A model generated the notes under the pieces. That model did not search any database. It worked only from the letters and a program-made list of their open reading frames with translations, and was not told the DNA's origin. From JAVKDP01 sp040222185 (GTDB taxonomy: Bacteria > Bacteroidota > Rhodothermia > Balneolales > Balneolaceae), in NCBI GenBank assembly GCA_040222185.1, contig JAVKDP010000044.1, positions 33,681 to 97,680 of the forward strand: a stretch of 64,000 nucleotides of DNA, in the 5' to 3' direction. A program made the position numbers and the translations under genes. Shown one piece after another: positions 35,450 through 43,689 of the stretch (the stretch's first letter is position 1; each line of letters starts with the position of its first letter).

Positions 35450-35479
35450 CTAATATCGATATTCGAATATGAATATTAG
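35450..35479. promoter_or_regulatory. 30-bp dyad, probable Rrf2 operator of the cco operon
   Basis: Outer arms CTAATAT and ATATTAG flank a 12-bp palindrome ATATTCGAATAT, separated by two-base spacers (CG left, GA right). Apart from the spacers the 30 bases are a perfect inverted repeat centred on TTCGAA. It ends 15 bases before the rrf2 ATG, so a protein bound here would block the operon; it could also affect divergent purL. Confidence 0.6.
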
Positions 35480-35494
35480 AATTAATAAATTTCT

Positions 35495-35947
35495 ATGAAA
35501 TTAGTCTCTCAAGGCGCTCAGTACGCTATTTCAGCAATCATCGCTATTTCCAAGCATCCTAATGATGTTATTTCTGCTTCCGAACTATCCCGATCTTTGG
35601 ATTGTCCTGCTGCATATTTATCTCAAATACTCTCAAAGTTAAAAGCGCCGGGAATACTAAAATCTCAAAGAGGGTTAAACGGAGGGGTTTACCTGGCCAA
35701 ACCACTTGATCAAATCTCTGTGTATGATGTGCTTGCCGCAATAGATGGCGAAGCCTTCTTCTCAACTTGTTTTATGGGCATTGAAGGTTGTGGACATATT
35801 GAACCTTGTCCATTCCATGATTTCTGGTCCTTGCAAAGAGAAAACATAAAGCTATGGCTACAAGGTACCACCTTTTCAGATGCTGAAGCTGTTATGAGCC
35901 AGGCATGGTTTAATGAACGCCTCTCTTTTACCACCGGAGTGAGTTAG
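35495..35947 (+). CDS. Rrf2-family regulator with IscR-like Fe-S cysteines
   Basis: 150 residues. The N-terminal winged helix (MKLVSQGAQYAISAIIAISKHP to GGVYLAKP) is the Rrf2 pattern, and three cysteines (C92, C99, C105) are spaced C-x6-C-x5-C, close to IscR's C-x5-C-x5-C for an Fe-S cluster. Such proteins sense iron-sulfur status, oxygen or NO. It is the first gene of the cbb3 oxidase operon: its stop is four bases before the ccoI start, and the 30-bp dyad lies just upstream. Likely an autoregulated controller of the oxidase. Confidence 0.88.
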   Translation: MKLVSQGAQYAISAIIAISKHPNDVISASELSRSLDCPAAYLSQILSKLKAPGILKSQRGLNGGVYLAKPLDQISVYDVLAAIDGEAFFSTCFMGIEGCGHIEPCPFHDFWSLQRENIKLWLQGTTFSDAEAVMSQAWFNERLSFTTGVS

Positions 35948-35951
35948 CGAA

Positions 35952-38396
35952 ATGAGCTCCTCTTCGACCATAACAACAACTAACTGTTATCATTGTGGGG
36001 AAAAATGTGTTGAGGACGAGTTAATATCAGATGAAAAATCTTTTTGCTGTGCGGGATGTAAAACCGTATTTGAAATATTAAACAACTACGATCTTTGCAC
36101 CTATTATGAGCTGGATGAAGCAGCAGGTAATACAGTGCCTAACGGGATAGAAAGAAAGCGGTTTGATTACCTCAAGGATGAGGAAGTAATTGAAAAGCTT
36201 ATCGACTTTAGAAACGGAACAACGGTCTCAGCTTCCTTTTACATACCAAATATACATTGCCCATCATGTATTTGGCTTCTTGAAAACCTTCAGAATATTG
36301 ATGAAGGAATCCTTAGCGGAAAAGTTAATTTTCTAAAGCGGAAAGTTACTTTTGTGTACAACTCAACCAGTACATCTCTTAGAAATATTGTAGAGTTACT
36401 TTCTACTATCGGATACGAACCAAATCTGAAGCTAGGCCAACTAGAGTCTGATCAAAGAGAAGTCAAGGACCGCAGGTTATGGTTGAAACTGGGTGTGGCG
36501 GGGTTCTGCTTCGGAAATATTATGCTATTTAGTTTTCCTGAATACCTCAACCTTGATCAATCGGTATCATCCAACTCCTTTAAAATCTTTTTCGGAACCC
36601 TGAATATTGTTCTCGCTTTACCTGTATTACTATACAGTAGTGTCGATTACCTGAAATCAGCATGGGCAGCATTAAGTCAAAAAGGAATTAATCTAGACGT
36701 CCCTATCTCCATCGGGATTATAGCCTTGTTTGGCAGGAGCTTATATGAGATTCTGAGCGGGACTGGCTCTGGGTACTTTGACTCTTTTACCGGGTTCATC
36801 TTCTTTTTATTAATAGGAAAAATAGTCCAGCAAAAAACTTTTGAACAACTCTCCTTCAATCGAGACTACAAGTCGTATCTGCCTATTTCTGTAATCAAAA
36901 TATCCGAAGATAAAGAACTATCTGTGCCCGTTGATAAGCTGGAAATCGGAGATCAGGTTACTATTAGAAATCAGGAGCTTATACCTGCCGATGCTGTTCT
37001 TGTTTCTGAAGAAACACAAATTGATTATAGCTTTATTACCGGTGAGTCGGAACCAGTTCTTATCGAAAAAGGTACTTTAGCCTTTGCTGGTGGCAAAGTT
37101 ATCGGAACTCAATCTGACTTCGTAATCTCAAAAAAGGTTGAGCATAGCTACCTGACTCAATTATGGGAAAACGAAGCATTTAAAGGTGAGGATAAAAAGA
37201 TTTCCGTGACTTCCTTTGCTGATCGCATAAGCCCATATTTCACAATTATCGTAATAGGTATTGCTCTGCTTTCATTAGCAATCTGGCTACAGATTGAGCC
37301 TTCAAAAGCATTTACCATTTTTTCTGCAGTATTGATTGTAGCTTGCCCTTGTGCACTTGCACTTTCCACCCCATTTACTCTCGGATCTACTTTAAATATT
37401 TTATCCCAAAACGGGCTATTTGTAAGAAGCACGTCTGTATTAGAAAGTCTTTCAAACACTGATACTATTACATTTGATAAGACCGGTACCATTACAGAGT
37501 CAGGGAATACTAAAATAGACTTTGTAGGAAGTACACTTTCAGCGGATGAATTACGATTTATATCCTCATCATGTCGTACTTCCACCCACCCCCTTTCCAA
37601 AACGATCTACAAAGAGTTAAACACAAAAAGCTTACTAGCTCCTGATGATATACATGAAGTGCCAGGTAAAGGGTTATTTGCCAATTTTGGAAATACTTCG
37701 TTATGGGTTGGCAGTCAGAACTTTTTAATAGAGCAAACCGATTTATCCTATTCTGATTTCCCTGACTCCTCAGAATCTGGCTCTGTAGTTCATATCTGCA
37801 TTGACAATAAGTATAAAGGTTACTTCCGATTTGAAAATAACCTGAGAGAAGGTATCGGATCTTTGTTAGCTAAGCTTTCTGGCAGCTATTCCACTTTTTT
37901 GCTTTCCGGAGATAATGAAAAAGAATCATCCAGGCTTGTCGGATTATTTCCAAACAGAAAGTCTATGCTCTTCAACCAGTCTCCTATTCAAAAGCTGAAT
38001 TTCATTGAGAACCTTAAACAACAAGGTAAAGAAGTACTCATGATTGGAGACGGACTAAATGATGCAGGAGCTTTAAAAACGAGTAGCTTTGGAATCGCAA
38101 TCTCCGATGATACAAGTGCCTTTTCTCCAGCTTGTGATGCTATTGCTGAGGGAGACTCGATCAAAAACCTTGATACCTATTTGAGTTTTTCTAAAGCTGC
38201 ATTCAAGGTAATTCTTTTCAGTTTTGGCATTTCACTTTGCTATAACCTGGTAGGCCTTGGATTTGCCGTAACAGGACATTTATCGCCATTGGTTGCAGCA
38301 ATTTTAATGCCTTTAAGCTCAGTAACTATTATGGCTTTTACCTATTCAGTTACTCGAGTAATAGCATATAGAATGGGATTAAGAATATGGGAGTAA
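35952..38396 (+). CDS. ccoI: Cu+-exporting P1B-ATPase CcoI (FixI/CopA2)
   Basis: 814 residues. A cysteine-rich N-terminus (C12, C15, C19, C32, C33, C36) typical of cbb3-associated copper ATPases is followed by an HMA-like metal site C103-x2-C106 (IHCPSC), about eight membrane segments, the TGES actuator loop, the copper-site CPC at 465-467, the phosphorylated DKTGT at 509-513, an HP motif and GDGLNDAGAL. It exports copper across the inner membrane to supply CuB of the cbb3 oxidase. Overlaps ccoS by 10 bases. Named by motif and context. Confidence 0.94.
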   Translation: MSSSSTITTTNCYHCGEKCVEDELISDEKSFCCAGCKTVFEILNNYDLCTYYELDEAAGNTVPNGIERKRFDYLKDEEVIEKLIDFRNGTTVSASFYIPNIHCPSCIWLLENLQNIDEGILSGKVNFLKRKVTFVYNSTSTSLRNIVELLSTIGYEPNLKLGQLESDQREVKDRRLWLKLGVAGFCFGNIMLFSFPEYLNLDQSVSSNSFKIFFGTLNIVLALPVLLYSSVDYLKSAWAALSQKGINLDVPISIGIIALFGRSLYEILSGTGSGYFDSFTGFIFFLLIGKIVQQKTFEQLSFNRDYKSYLPISVIKISEDKELSVPVDKLEIGDQVTIRNQELIPADAVLVSEETQIDYSFITGESEPVLIEKGTLAFAGGKVIGTQSDFVISKKVEHSYLTQLWENEAFKGEDKKISVTSFADRISPYFTIIVIGIALLSLAIWLQIEPSKAFTIFSAVLIVACPCALALSTPFTLGSTLNILSQNGLFVRSTSVLESLSNTDTITFDKTGTITESGNTKIDFVGSTLSADELRFISSSCRTSTHPLSKTIYKELNTKSLLAPDDIHEVPGKGLFANFGNTSLWVGSQNFLIEQTDLSYSDFPDSSESGSVVHICIDNKYKGYFRFENNLREGIGSLLAKLSGSYSTFLLSGDNEKESSRLVGLFPNRKSMLFNQSPIQKLNFIENLKQQGKEVLMIGDGLNDAGALKTSSFGIAISDDTSAFSPACDAIAEGDSIKNLDTYLSFSKAAFKVILFSFGISLCYNLVGLGFAVTGHLSPLVAAILMPLSSVTIMAFTYSVTRVIAYRMGLRIWE

Positions 38397-38563
38397 TTGT
38401 AGTTCTCATAGCATTTAGCCTAACCGTAGCCCTCGGGTTTCTCGCGGCTTTCTTTTGGGCAGTGAAATCAGGTCAATTCGATGATCCTGAAACACCTTCA
38501 ATACGAATGCTTTTTGATGACAAAATTTCTTCAACGAATAAAAACAAACATAAAAAATCATAG
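38387..38563 (+). CDS. ccoS: cbb3 oxidase maturation protein CcoS
   Basis: 58 residues, too short for many gene finders. An N-terminal membrane helix (GVIVVLIAFSLTVALGFLAAFFWAV) is followed by the CcoS signature SGQFDDPETPSIRML(F)DD and a lysine-rich tail. The ATG at 38387 overlaps the end of ccoI and its stop lies nine bases before ccoN, the usual ccoI-ccoS-ccoN order. CcoS is needed for active cbb3 oxidase, probably heme b and copper insertion into CcoN. Confidence 0.92.
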   Translation: MGVIVVLIAFSLTVALGFLAAFFWAVKSGQFDDPETPSIRMLFDDKISSTNKNKHKKS

Positions 38564-38572
38564 GGACTAACT

Positions 38573-40759
38573 ATGTCGATGGATACATTTCATTATGACA
38601 ATAAAATAGTTCGCAACTTTGGGATTGCGGCTATGACCTTTGGTATAATCGGTTTCATTGTAGGCCTGATTATAGCATTAAAACTCATCTTTCCTGACTT
38701 CCTGGGTTTTATCCCGGAACTCTCATATGGAAGGTTGAGACCACTTCACACAAATGCGGTTATCTTTGCATTTGCGGGCAATGCAATTTTCTATGGAGTG
38801 TACTATTCACTTCCAAGACTTTGTAAAGCTCCAATGTGGAGCCCCGTTTTAAGTCAGATTCACTTCTGGGGATGGCAGCTTATCATACTTTCAGCAGTTC
38901 TAACTCTTCCTTTTGGTATAACTACCAGTAAGGAATATGCAGAGCTTGAATGGCCTATTGATATTGCCATCACAATCATCTGGGTTGTTTTTGGCGTAAA
39001 TATGATCATGACGATCATGAAACGTAGGGAAAAGCACCTTTACGTTGCCATATGGTTTTATATCGCAACCTTTGTTACAGTAGCTGTTCTGCATCTTGTG
39101 AACTCTTTTGAAGTTCCTGCAACACTTTTGAAAAGCTATCCAATATATGCTGGTGTCCAGGATGCATTGGTTCAGTGGTGGTATGGTCATAATGCAGTAG
39201 CTTTCTTTCTGACTACTCCATTCCTCGGGATTATGTACTATTTCATTCCGAAGGCTGCAAACAGACCTATCTTTTCCTATCGATTATCCATCGTTCATTT
39301 TTGGTCACTGATCTTCATTTATATTTGGGCAGGACCTCACCACTTACTTTACACTTCTCTTCCTGGTTGGGCTCAGGCTCTGGGAACCGTTTTTAGTTTA
39401 ATGCTTATTGCACCATCCTGGGGTGGTATGTTGAATGGTCTATTGACTCTTAGAGGAGCCTGGGATAAAGTTCGCGAAGATCCTGTACTTAAATTCCTTG
39501 TGGTTGGTGTAACAGCTTATGGTATGGTAACCTTTGAAGGCCCGATGCTTTCTATTGCTAATGTGAACGCTATTGCCCACTACTCTGATTACATCGTAGG
39601 GCACGTTCATAATGGTGCTTTGATGTGGAACGGAGGTTTAACCTTTGCGATGTTATACTACATCACACCAAAGATCTATAAAACCAAGCTTCACTCTGTT
39701 AAGCTGGCGAACATCCACTTTTGGTTTGCAACGCTTGGTGCCATTTTCTATGTAATTCCAATGTACTGGGGTGGAATCACTCAGAGTTTAATGTGGAAAC
39801 AATTTACAGCTGATGGTTTCTTACAATATCCAAACTTCCTTGAGACAGTAGTGCAAATTATCCCGATGTACGCTCTACGAGCTTTCGGAGGTGCTTTATT
39901 TATTGTTGGTGCAATTTTTGGAGTGTATAACATTCTAAAAACAGCAATGAACGGAAGTCTTGTTGATCAGGAAGAAGCTCAGGCTCCAGCTCTTGTTCAA
40001 ACAGGTGAAGAGTCTGGCGGACACTGGCACCGAAAGCTTGAAGGTAAACCACTTAAGTTTACAGTATTGGTAGTTATATCTATTCTAATAGGTGGAATCG
40101 TTGAGTACATGCCTACTGCACTCATTGATTCAAACATTCCTACAATTGAAAGTGTTAAGCCATATACTCCTTTAGAAATTGAAGGTCGTGATATCTACAT
40201 CGCTGAAGGATGCAACAACTGCCATTCACAGATGATACGTCCTTTCCGATCTGAAACAGAGCGCTATGGCGAATATTCAAAAGCCGGAGAGTTTGTATAT
40301 GATCACCCTCATCTTTGGGGATCGAAACGCACAGGACCAGACCTTCATAGAATTGGTGGAAAGTATCCAGACTCCTGGCATTTGCGCCACATGTACGATC
40401 CGAATTCAACTTCTCCTGGTTCAATCATGCCAGCCTATCCATGGATGCTTGAGAAGGAAATTGATGAAGAAAGTATACCAAATCGTATAAATGCACTTCG
40501 TACAGTCGGTGTTCCATATGCTGACGGGTATGAAAAACTTGCCATACGTGATCTAAGAGCTCAAGCTGAACAGATTACCAATGGCCTGCGTGAAAACGGA
40601 TTTTCATCCGTTGAAGGAATTGAGATCACCTCTGATAAGCAAATCATAGCTATGATTGCTTACCTGCAGAGGCTTGGAGTAGACATTTCCGGCACAAAAG
40701 ATCCATTTGAAGGCCTACCATCTAATGCCCGAATGGGTGCTAATATCAAGGAGAACTAG
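38573..40759 (+). CDS. ccoNO: Fused cbb3 oxidase subunits I and II (CcoN-CcoO)
   Basis: 728 residues in one frame. Residues 1-465 are CcoN, with about 12 membrane helices and the heme/CuB histidines: H59 in RPLHTN, WYGHNAV near 204, GPHHLLYTS near 254 and GHVHNG near 343. Residues about 485-728 are CcoO, with one membrane helix and one heme c site CNNCH (C547, C550, H551) and MIRPFRSE. The catalytic core reduces O2 to water and pumps protons. CcoN and CcoO are separate genes in proteobacteria and fused in many Bacteroidota. RBS AGGGA upstream. Confidence 0.96.
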   Translation: MSMDTFHYDNKIVRNFGIAAMTFGIIGFIVGLIIALKLIFPDFLGFIPELSYGRLRPLHTNAVIFAFAGNAIFYGVYYSLPRLCKAPMWSPVLSQIHFWGWQLIILSAVLTLPFGITTSKEYAELEWPIDIAITIIWVVFGVNMIMTIMKRREKHLYVAIWFYIATFVTVAVLHLVNSFEVPATLLKSYPIYAGVQDALVQWWYGHNAVAFFLTTPFLGIMYYFIPKAANRPIFSYRLSIVHFWSLIFIYIWAGPHHLLYTSLPGWAQALGTVFSLMLIAPSWGGMLNGLLTLRGAWDKVREDPVLKFLVVGVTAYGMVTFEGPMLSIANVNAIAHYSDYIVGHVHNGALMWNGGLTFAMLYYITPKIYKTKLHSVKLANIHFWFATLGAIFYVIPMYWGGITQSLMWKQFTADGFLQYPNFLETVVQIIPMYALRAFGGALFIVGAIFGVYNILKTAMNGSLVDQEEAQAPALVQTGEESGGHWHRKLEGKPLKFTVLVVISILIGGIVEYMPTALIDSNIPTIESVKPYTPLEIEGRDIYIAEGCNNCHSQMIRPFRSETERYGEYSKAGEFVYDHPHLWGSKRTGPDLHRIGGKYPDSWHLRHMYDPNSTSPGSIMPAYPWMLEKEIDEESIPNRINALRTVGVPYADGYEKLAIRDLRAQAEQITNGLRENGFSSVEGIEITSDKQIIAMIAYLQRLGVDISGTKDPFEGLPSNARMGANIKEN

Positions 40760-40761
40760 CC

Positions 40762-40953
40762 ATGTATAAAGAAGTACTCAGAGCAATGGATGGCGTAGCC
40801 GTCTTCCCAAGCATTTCGCTCATTCTCTTTTTTGGATTCTTTGTTTTGTTAATCAGCTATCTGATTAAAACAGGGAAACATCACTGGGATGACGTTGCGA
40901 ACCTTCCTTTAGACACCGATGAAAATATAAATCAGAAACTCTCAGAATCATGA
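40762..40953 (+). CDS. ccoQ: cbb3 oxidase subunit CcoQ-like
   Basis: 63 residues. One membrane helix (about 15-36, FPSISLILFFGFFVLLISYLI) follows MYKEVLRAMDGVAV, then a short HHWDDVANLPLD tail. Size, topology and position between ccoNO and ccoP identify it as the CcoQ (FixQ) assembly/stability subunit. The start follows the ccoNO stop by two bases with AAGGAG upstream; the 3' end overlaps the ccoP ATG by four bases, so the two are translationally coupled. Confidence 0.88.
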   Translation: MYKEVLRAMDGVAVFPSISLILFFGFFVLLISYLIKTGKHHWDDVANLPLDTDENINQKLSES

Positions 40954-41564
40954 ACATTTTAGATGACGAAAAAGACAAACTATTAAATCATGAATACGAC
41001 GGCATACAAGAGTTGGATAATCATATGCCTGTTTGGTGGCTTTGGTTATTCTACTTCACAATAGGTTGGGGTTTTCTATACTTGTTGTATTACCAGATCA
41101 CTGGTGTTGGGCCTGACCAGCATGAGCAGTATGCCCTGGAAATGGCTGCAGCTGAAGAGAAGTACAACCTTACTTCACCAGATGGCGAGACTGACAATAG
41201 CGTTGCCATAGTAGCAACCGATTGGGTCTTCGAAACCGATGCTGCTTCTATAGAAAATGGCAAAACTATCTATATGGGAACTGGAAATCTATGCTTCACT
41301 TGCCACGGTGGTGCTGGTGAGGGGATCGTAGGGCCTAACTTGACAGATGAGTTCTGGATACACGGCTGCTCTGCTGAAGAAGTTGCTACCAGTATAAGCA
41401 GTGGATTTCTCGATAAGGGTATGATGGCCTATGGTAGCGGAGCCAGAATATCTGACGATGACATGATTGATCTAATCAGCTATATAGCATCATTGCAAGG
41501 TACAAACCCGGCAAACCCGAAAGCTACAGATGAAAGCCGAGCAATAGAATGTTCAATTAAATAG
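40950..41564 (+). CDS. ccoP: cbb3 oxidase subunit III (CcoP), single-heme form
   Basis: 204 residues. The N-terminal CcoP domain (YDGIQELDNHMPVWWLWLFYFTIGWGFLYLL) anchors it in the membrane; one cytochrome c domain follows with C115-x2-C118-H119 (CFTCHG) and an axial methionine candidate in GMMAYG. Classical CcoP has two heme c domains and about 290-310 residues, so this subunit appears to carry only one. It passes electrons from soluble donors to CcoO. A final KATDESRAIECSIK tail has an extra cysteine. Confidence 0.92.
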   Translation: MNILDDEKDKLLNHEYDGIQELDNHMPVWWLWLFYFTIGWGFLYLLYYQITGVGPDQHEQYALEMAAAEEKYNLTSPDGETDNSVAIVATDWVFETDAASIENGKTIYMGTGNLCFTCHGGAGEGIVGPNLTDEFWIHGCSAEEVATSISSGFLDKGMMAYGSGARISDDDMIDLISYIASLQGTNPANPKATDESRAIECSIK

Positions 41565-41572
41565 AGGTAATT

Positions 41573-41752
41573 ATGTGTACTAATATCGTTTTTGATGAAA
41601 AAAAGGATACTATGAAGAAAAGATGTTCAGGGAACTGTAAAAATAACAACTGTGCCTCGAAATCTAACATTGGAAATTCTTCTTCTCAACGTATCCCAAA
41701 AGTTGAAAAGGTATATACACTTTCTAAGCAGAAGGGAGTTCAGAATAATTAG
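41573..41752 (+). CDS. Small Cys-rich protein in the cbb3 operon, unknown
   Basis: 59 codons between ccoP and ccoG in the same orientation; not long enough for default gene callers. A GAGGTAA ribosome binding site lies four bases upstream of the ATG. The protein is hydrophilic and basic with four cysteines, C2, and C18-x3-C22-x4-C27 in the cluster CSGNCKNNNC, followed by a serine/lysine-rich tail. A second ATG at 41612 (with AAAGGAT upstream) would give 46 residues keeping the cluster. No signal peptide or membrane helix. The cysteine spacing and neighbours suggest metal (copper or Fe-S) handling, but I know no such family. The frame fills the gap exactly, ending two bases before ccoG. Confidence 0.6.
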   Translation: MCTNIVFDEKKDTMKKRCSGNCKNNNCASKSNIGNSSSQRIPKVEKVYTLSKQKGVQNN

Positions 41753-41754
41753 TC

Positions 41755-43215
41755 ATGTCCTCTGAGAAAAATAAACACATCCAAAAAGATCAATATCGCG
41801 ACCACCTTGCTACAGTAAATGAGCAGGGTGGCCGCAACTGGATTTATCCAAAGAAACCTAGCGGCCGATATTACAAAGCAAGAAATGCCGTAGCTATGTT
41901 TCTACTCGCTTTCTTCTTTGCTGGTCCATTTATTGAGATAAATGGGCATCCACTGTTGATGATTAACATAATTGAGCGACAATTTGTGATTTTCGGTGTG
42001 GCATTCTGGCCTCAGGATCTTCATTTACTCGTATTTGGGATGTTAACTTTTATTGTGGGAGTAGTTCTTTTCACAGCTATTTTTGGACGCCTCTTTTGCG
42101 GTTGGGCTTGCCCTCAAACCATTTTCATGGAGATGGTCTTTCGCAGAATAGAATACTGGATTGAAGGAGATTCTTCAGCTCAAATCCGGCTGAACCGAGC
42201 TCCGTGGACTACGGAGAAAATCATCAAGAAAGGAAGCAAACATGCCATTTTTTATGCGATGGCATTTTTAATTTCTAACCTGTTCCTGGCCTATATAATC
42301 GGGAAAGATGCCTGGTTTGAATTGATAACAGATCCTCCATCAGAGCACCTCGCTGGTTTAAGTTCTATGATCATTTTCAGTGGCGTATTTTATGGAGTAT
42401 TTGCTTTTATGCGAGAACAGGTTTGCCATTTTGTATGCCCATATGGTAGAATGCAATCTGTAATGCTTGATAATAATTCCATTAATGTGATGTACGATCA
42501 TGTACGTGGTGAGAGCAGAGCAAAAATAGGTGACCGCCATAAGATCGAAACCCGAAAAGCTACATTAGCTGATTTAGGTTTTGGCGAAGAAATTACATTT
42601 GGAGACTGTATTGACTGCTATCAGTGCGTTAAAGTATGCCCAATGGGAATTGATATTAGAAATGGCACTCAACTTGAGTGTGTGCATTGCACAGCCTGTA
42701 TTGATGCATGTGATGAAATCATGGACAAAATTGATAAACCCCGGGGTCTTATCAGGTATTCCTCTGAAAATGCAATCAGGAAAGAACAGCGTAAGATTAT
42801 TACACCACGAGTGCTTGGTTATAGTGGTGTTATGTTAATCTTGTTGGCTACTTTTGTAACTCTCATGAATTTAAGAAGCGATCTTGAAACTACTATACTT
42901 AGGGAAAGAGGAACACTTTACCAGGAATTACCGAACGATCGTTTCAGTAACATTTATACTATAAAAGTAATTAACAAGACCTTCGATGAAATTGAGTATG
43001 AACTTGAATTGATAGAACCCGCCGGAGATGTTGTATCGCTTGGCAGTATTTCATCCGTTCCTGGACAAAGTTTAACAGAAGGTCGCTTTATGGTACAGCT
43101 TTCAAAAGAAGATCTTAGCGGTCTTCAAACGGAATTAACTTTTGCTGTCCTTTCGAATGGAGAAAAAATTGAAACTATTAAGACGGGCTTTCTAGGTCCG
43201 TCCGATTTGAATTAA
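41755..43215 (+). CDS. ccoG: Cytochrome oxidase accessory protein CcoG
   Basis: 486 residues. About five membrane helices, NosR/NapH-like motifs CGWACPQTIFMEMVFRRIEYW near 117-137 and CHFVCPYGRMQS near 225-236, then a two-cluster ferredoxin part (CIDCYQCVKVCPMG and CVHCTACIDAC, about 284-320), one further membrane helix and a C-terminal Ig-like periplasmic domain. CcoG reduces Cu2+ to Cu+ for cbb3 assembly in other bacteria. Starts two bases after the small Cys-rich gene. Confidence 0.95.
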   Translation: MSSEKNKHIQKDQYRDHLATVNEQGGRNWIYPKKPSGRYYKARNAVAMFLLAFFFAGPFIEINGHPLLMINIIERQFVIFGVAFWPQDLHLLVFGMLTFIVGVVLFTAIFGRLFCGWACPQTIFMEMVFRRIEYWIEGDSSAQIRLNRAPWTTEKIIKKGSKHAIFYAMAFLISNLFLAYIIGKDAWFELITDPPSEHLAGLSSMIIFSGVFYGVFAFMREQVCHFVCPYGRMQSVMLDNNSINVMYDHVRGESRAKIGDRHKIETRKATLADLGFGEEITFGDCIDCYQCVKVCPMGIDIRNGTQLECVHCTACIDACDEIMDKIDKPRGLIRYSSENAIRKEQRKIITPRVLGYSGVMLILLATFVTLMNLRSDLETTILRERGTLYQELPNDRFSNIYTIKVINKTFDEIEYELELIEPAGDVVSLGSISSVPGQSLTEGRFMVQLSKEDLSGLQTELTFAVLSNGEKIETIKTGFLGPSDLN

Positions 43216-43226
43216 TCAGGATTATT

Positions 43227-43676
43227 ATGAAAAAAATGAACTGGGGAAAAGGAATCTTTATTACTATCACATTATTCATTATTGGCACACTTAGTATGGT
43301 GAGTTATTTCATCAGCCTCGATTTCTATATGGTGAGTAATAACCATTATGAAAAGGGTGTAGAATACCAAAATACTATAGACGCGAAAGAGCGAACAGCT
43401 AATCTGGAAGAACCAGTTGTCATATTATTTGATGAGGAGCGAGTTGCCATAAAAGTTATGTTCCCTGATCATGTTATGGAAAATGCTCAAAAAGGAACTA
43501 TCCACCTTTACAGACCAAATGATAATACTCTCGATCAAAAAATGAATATTGAATTTTCAGCAGGAAGCACTCAGGTTATCCCTATGGAAAGAATGAATAA
43601 GGGAAAGTGGGTTCTTACTCTGAACTGGACTATGAATGATTTGGAGTACCAGGAAGAGAAAACAATCATTATCTAA
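43227..43676 (+). CDS. ccoH: FixH/CcoH-family protein
   Basis: 149 residues: an N-terminal membrane anchor (about 7-29), then a periplasmic beta-rich domain with the FixH pattern YMVSNNHYEKGVEYQ near 35-49 and a closing GKWVLTLNWTMNDLEYQ. CcoH helps assemble and stabilise cbb3 oxidase. AGGA lies upstream of the ATG, 11 bases after ccoG. Position after ccoG matches the standard ccoGHIS order, although ccoI and ccoS here precede ccoNO. Confidence 0.9.
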   Translation: MKKMNWGKGIFITITLFIIGTLSMVSYFISLDFYMVSNNHYEKGVEYQNTIDAKERTANLEEPVVILFDEERVAIKVMFPDHVMENAQKGTIHLYRPNDNTLDQKMNIEFSAGSTQVIPMERMNKGKWVLTLNWTMNDLEYQEEKTIII

Positions 43677-43689
43677 TAGTATTTATGAG

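Noticed and set aside
37157..37600. 147-codon frame on the - strand within ccoI
   Set aside because: It is antisense to the clear P-type ATPase motifs (CPC, DKTGT) and has no recognisable domain or ribosome binding site.
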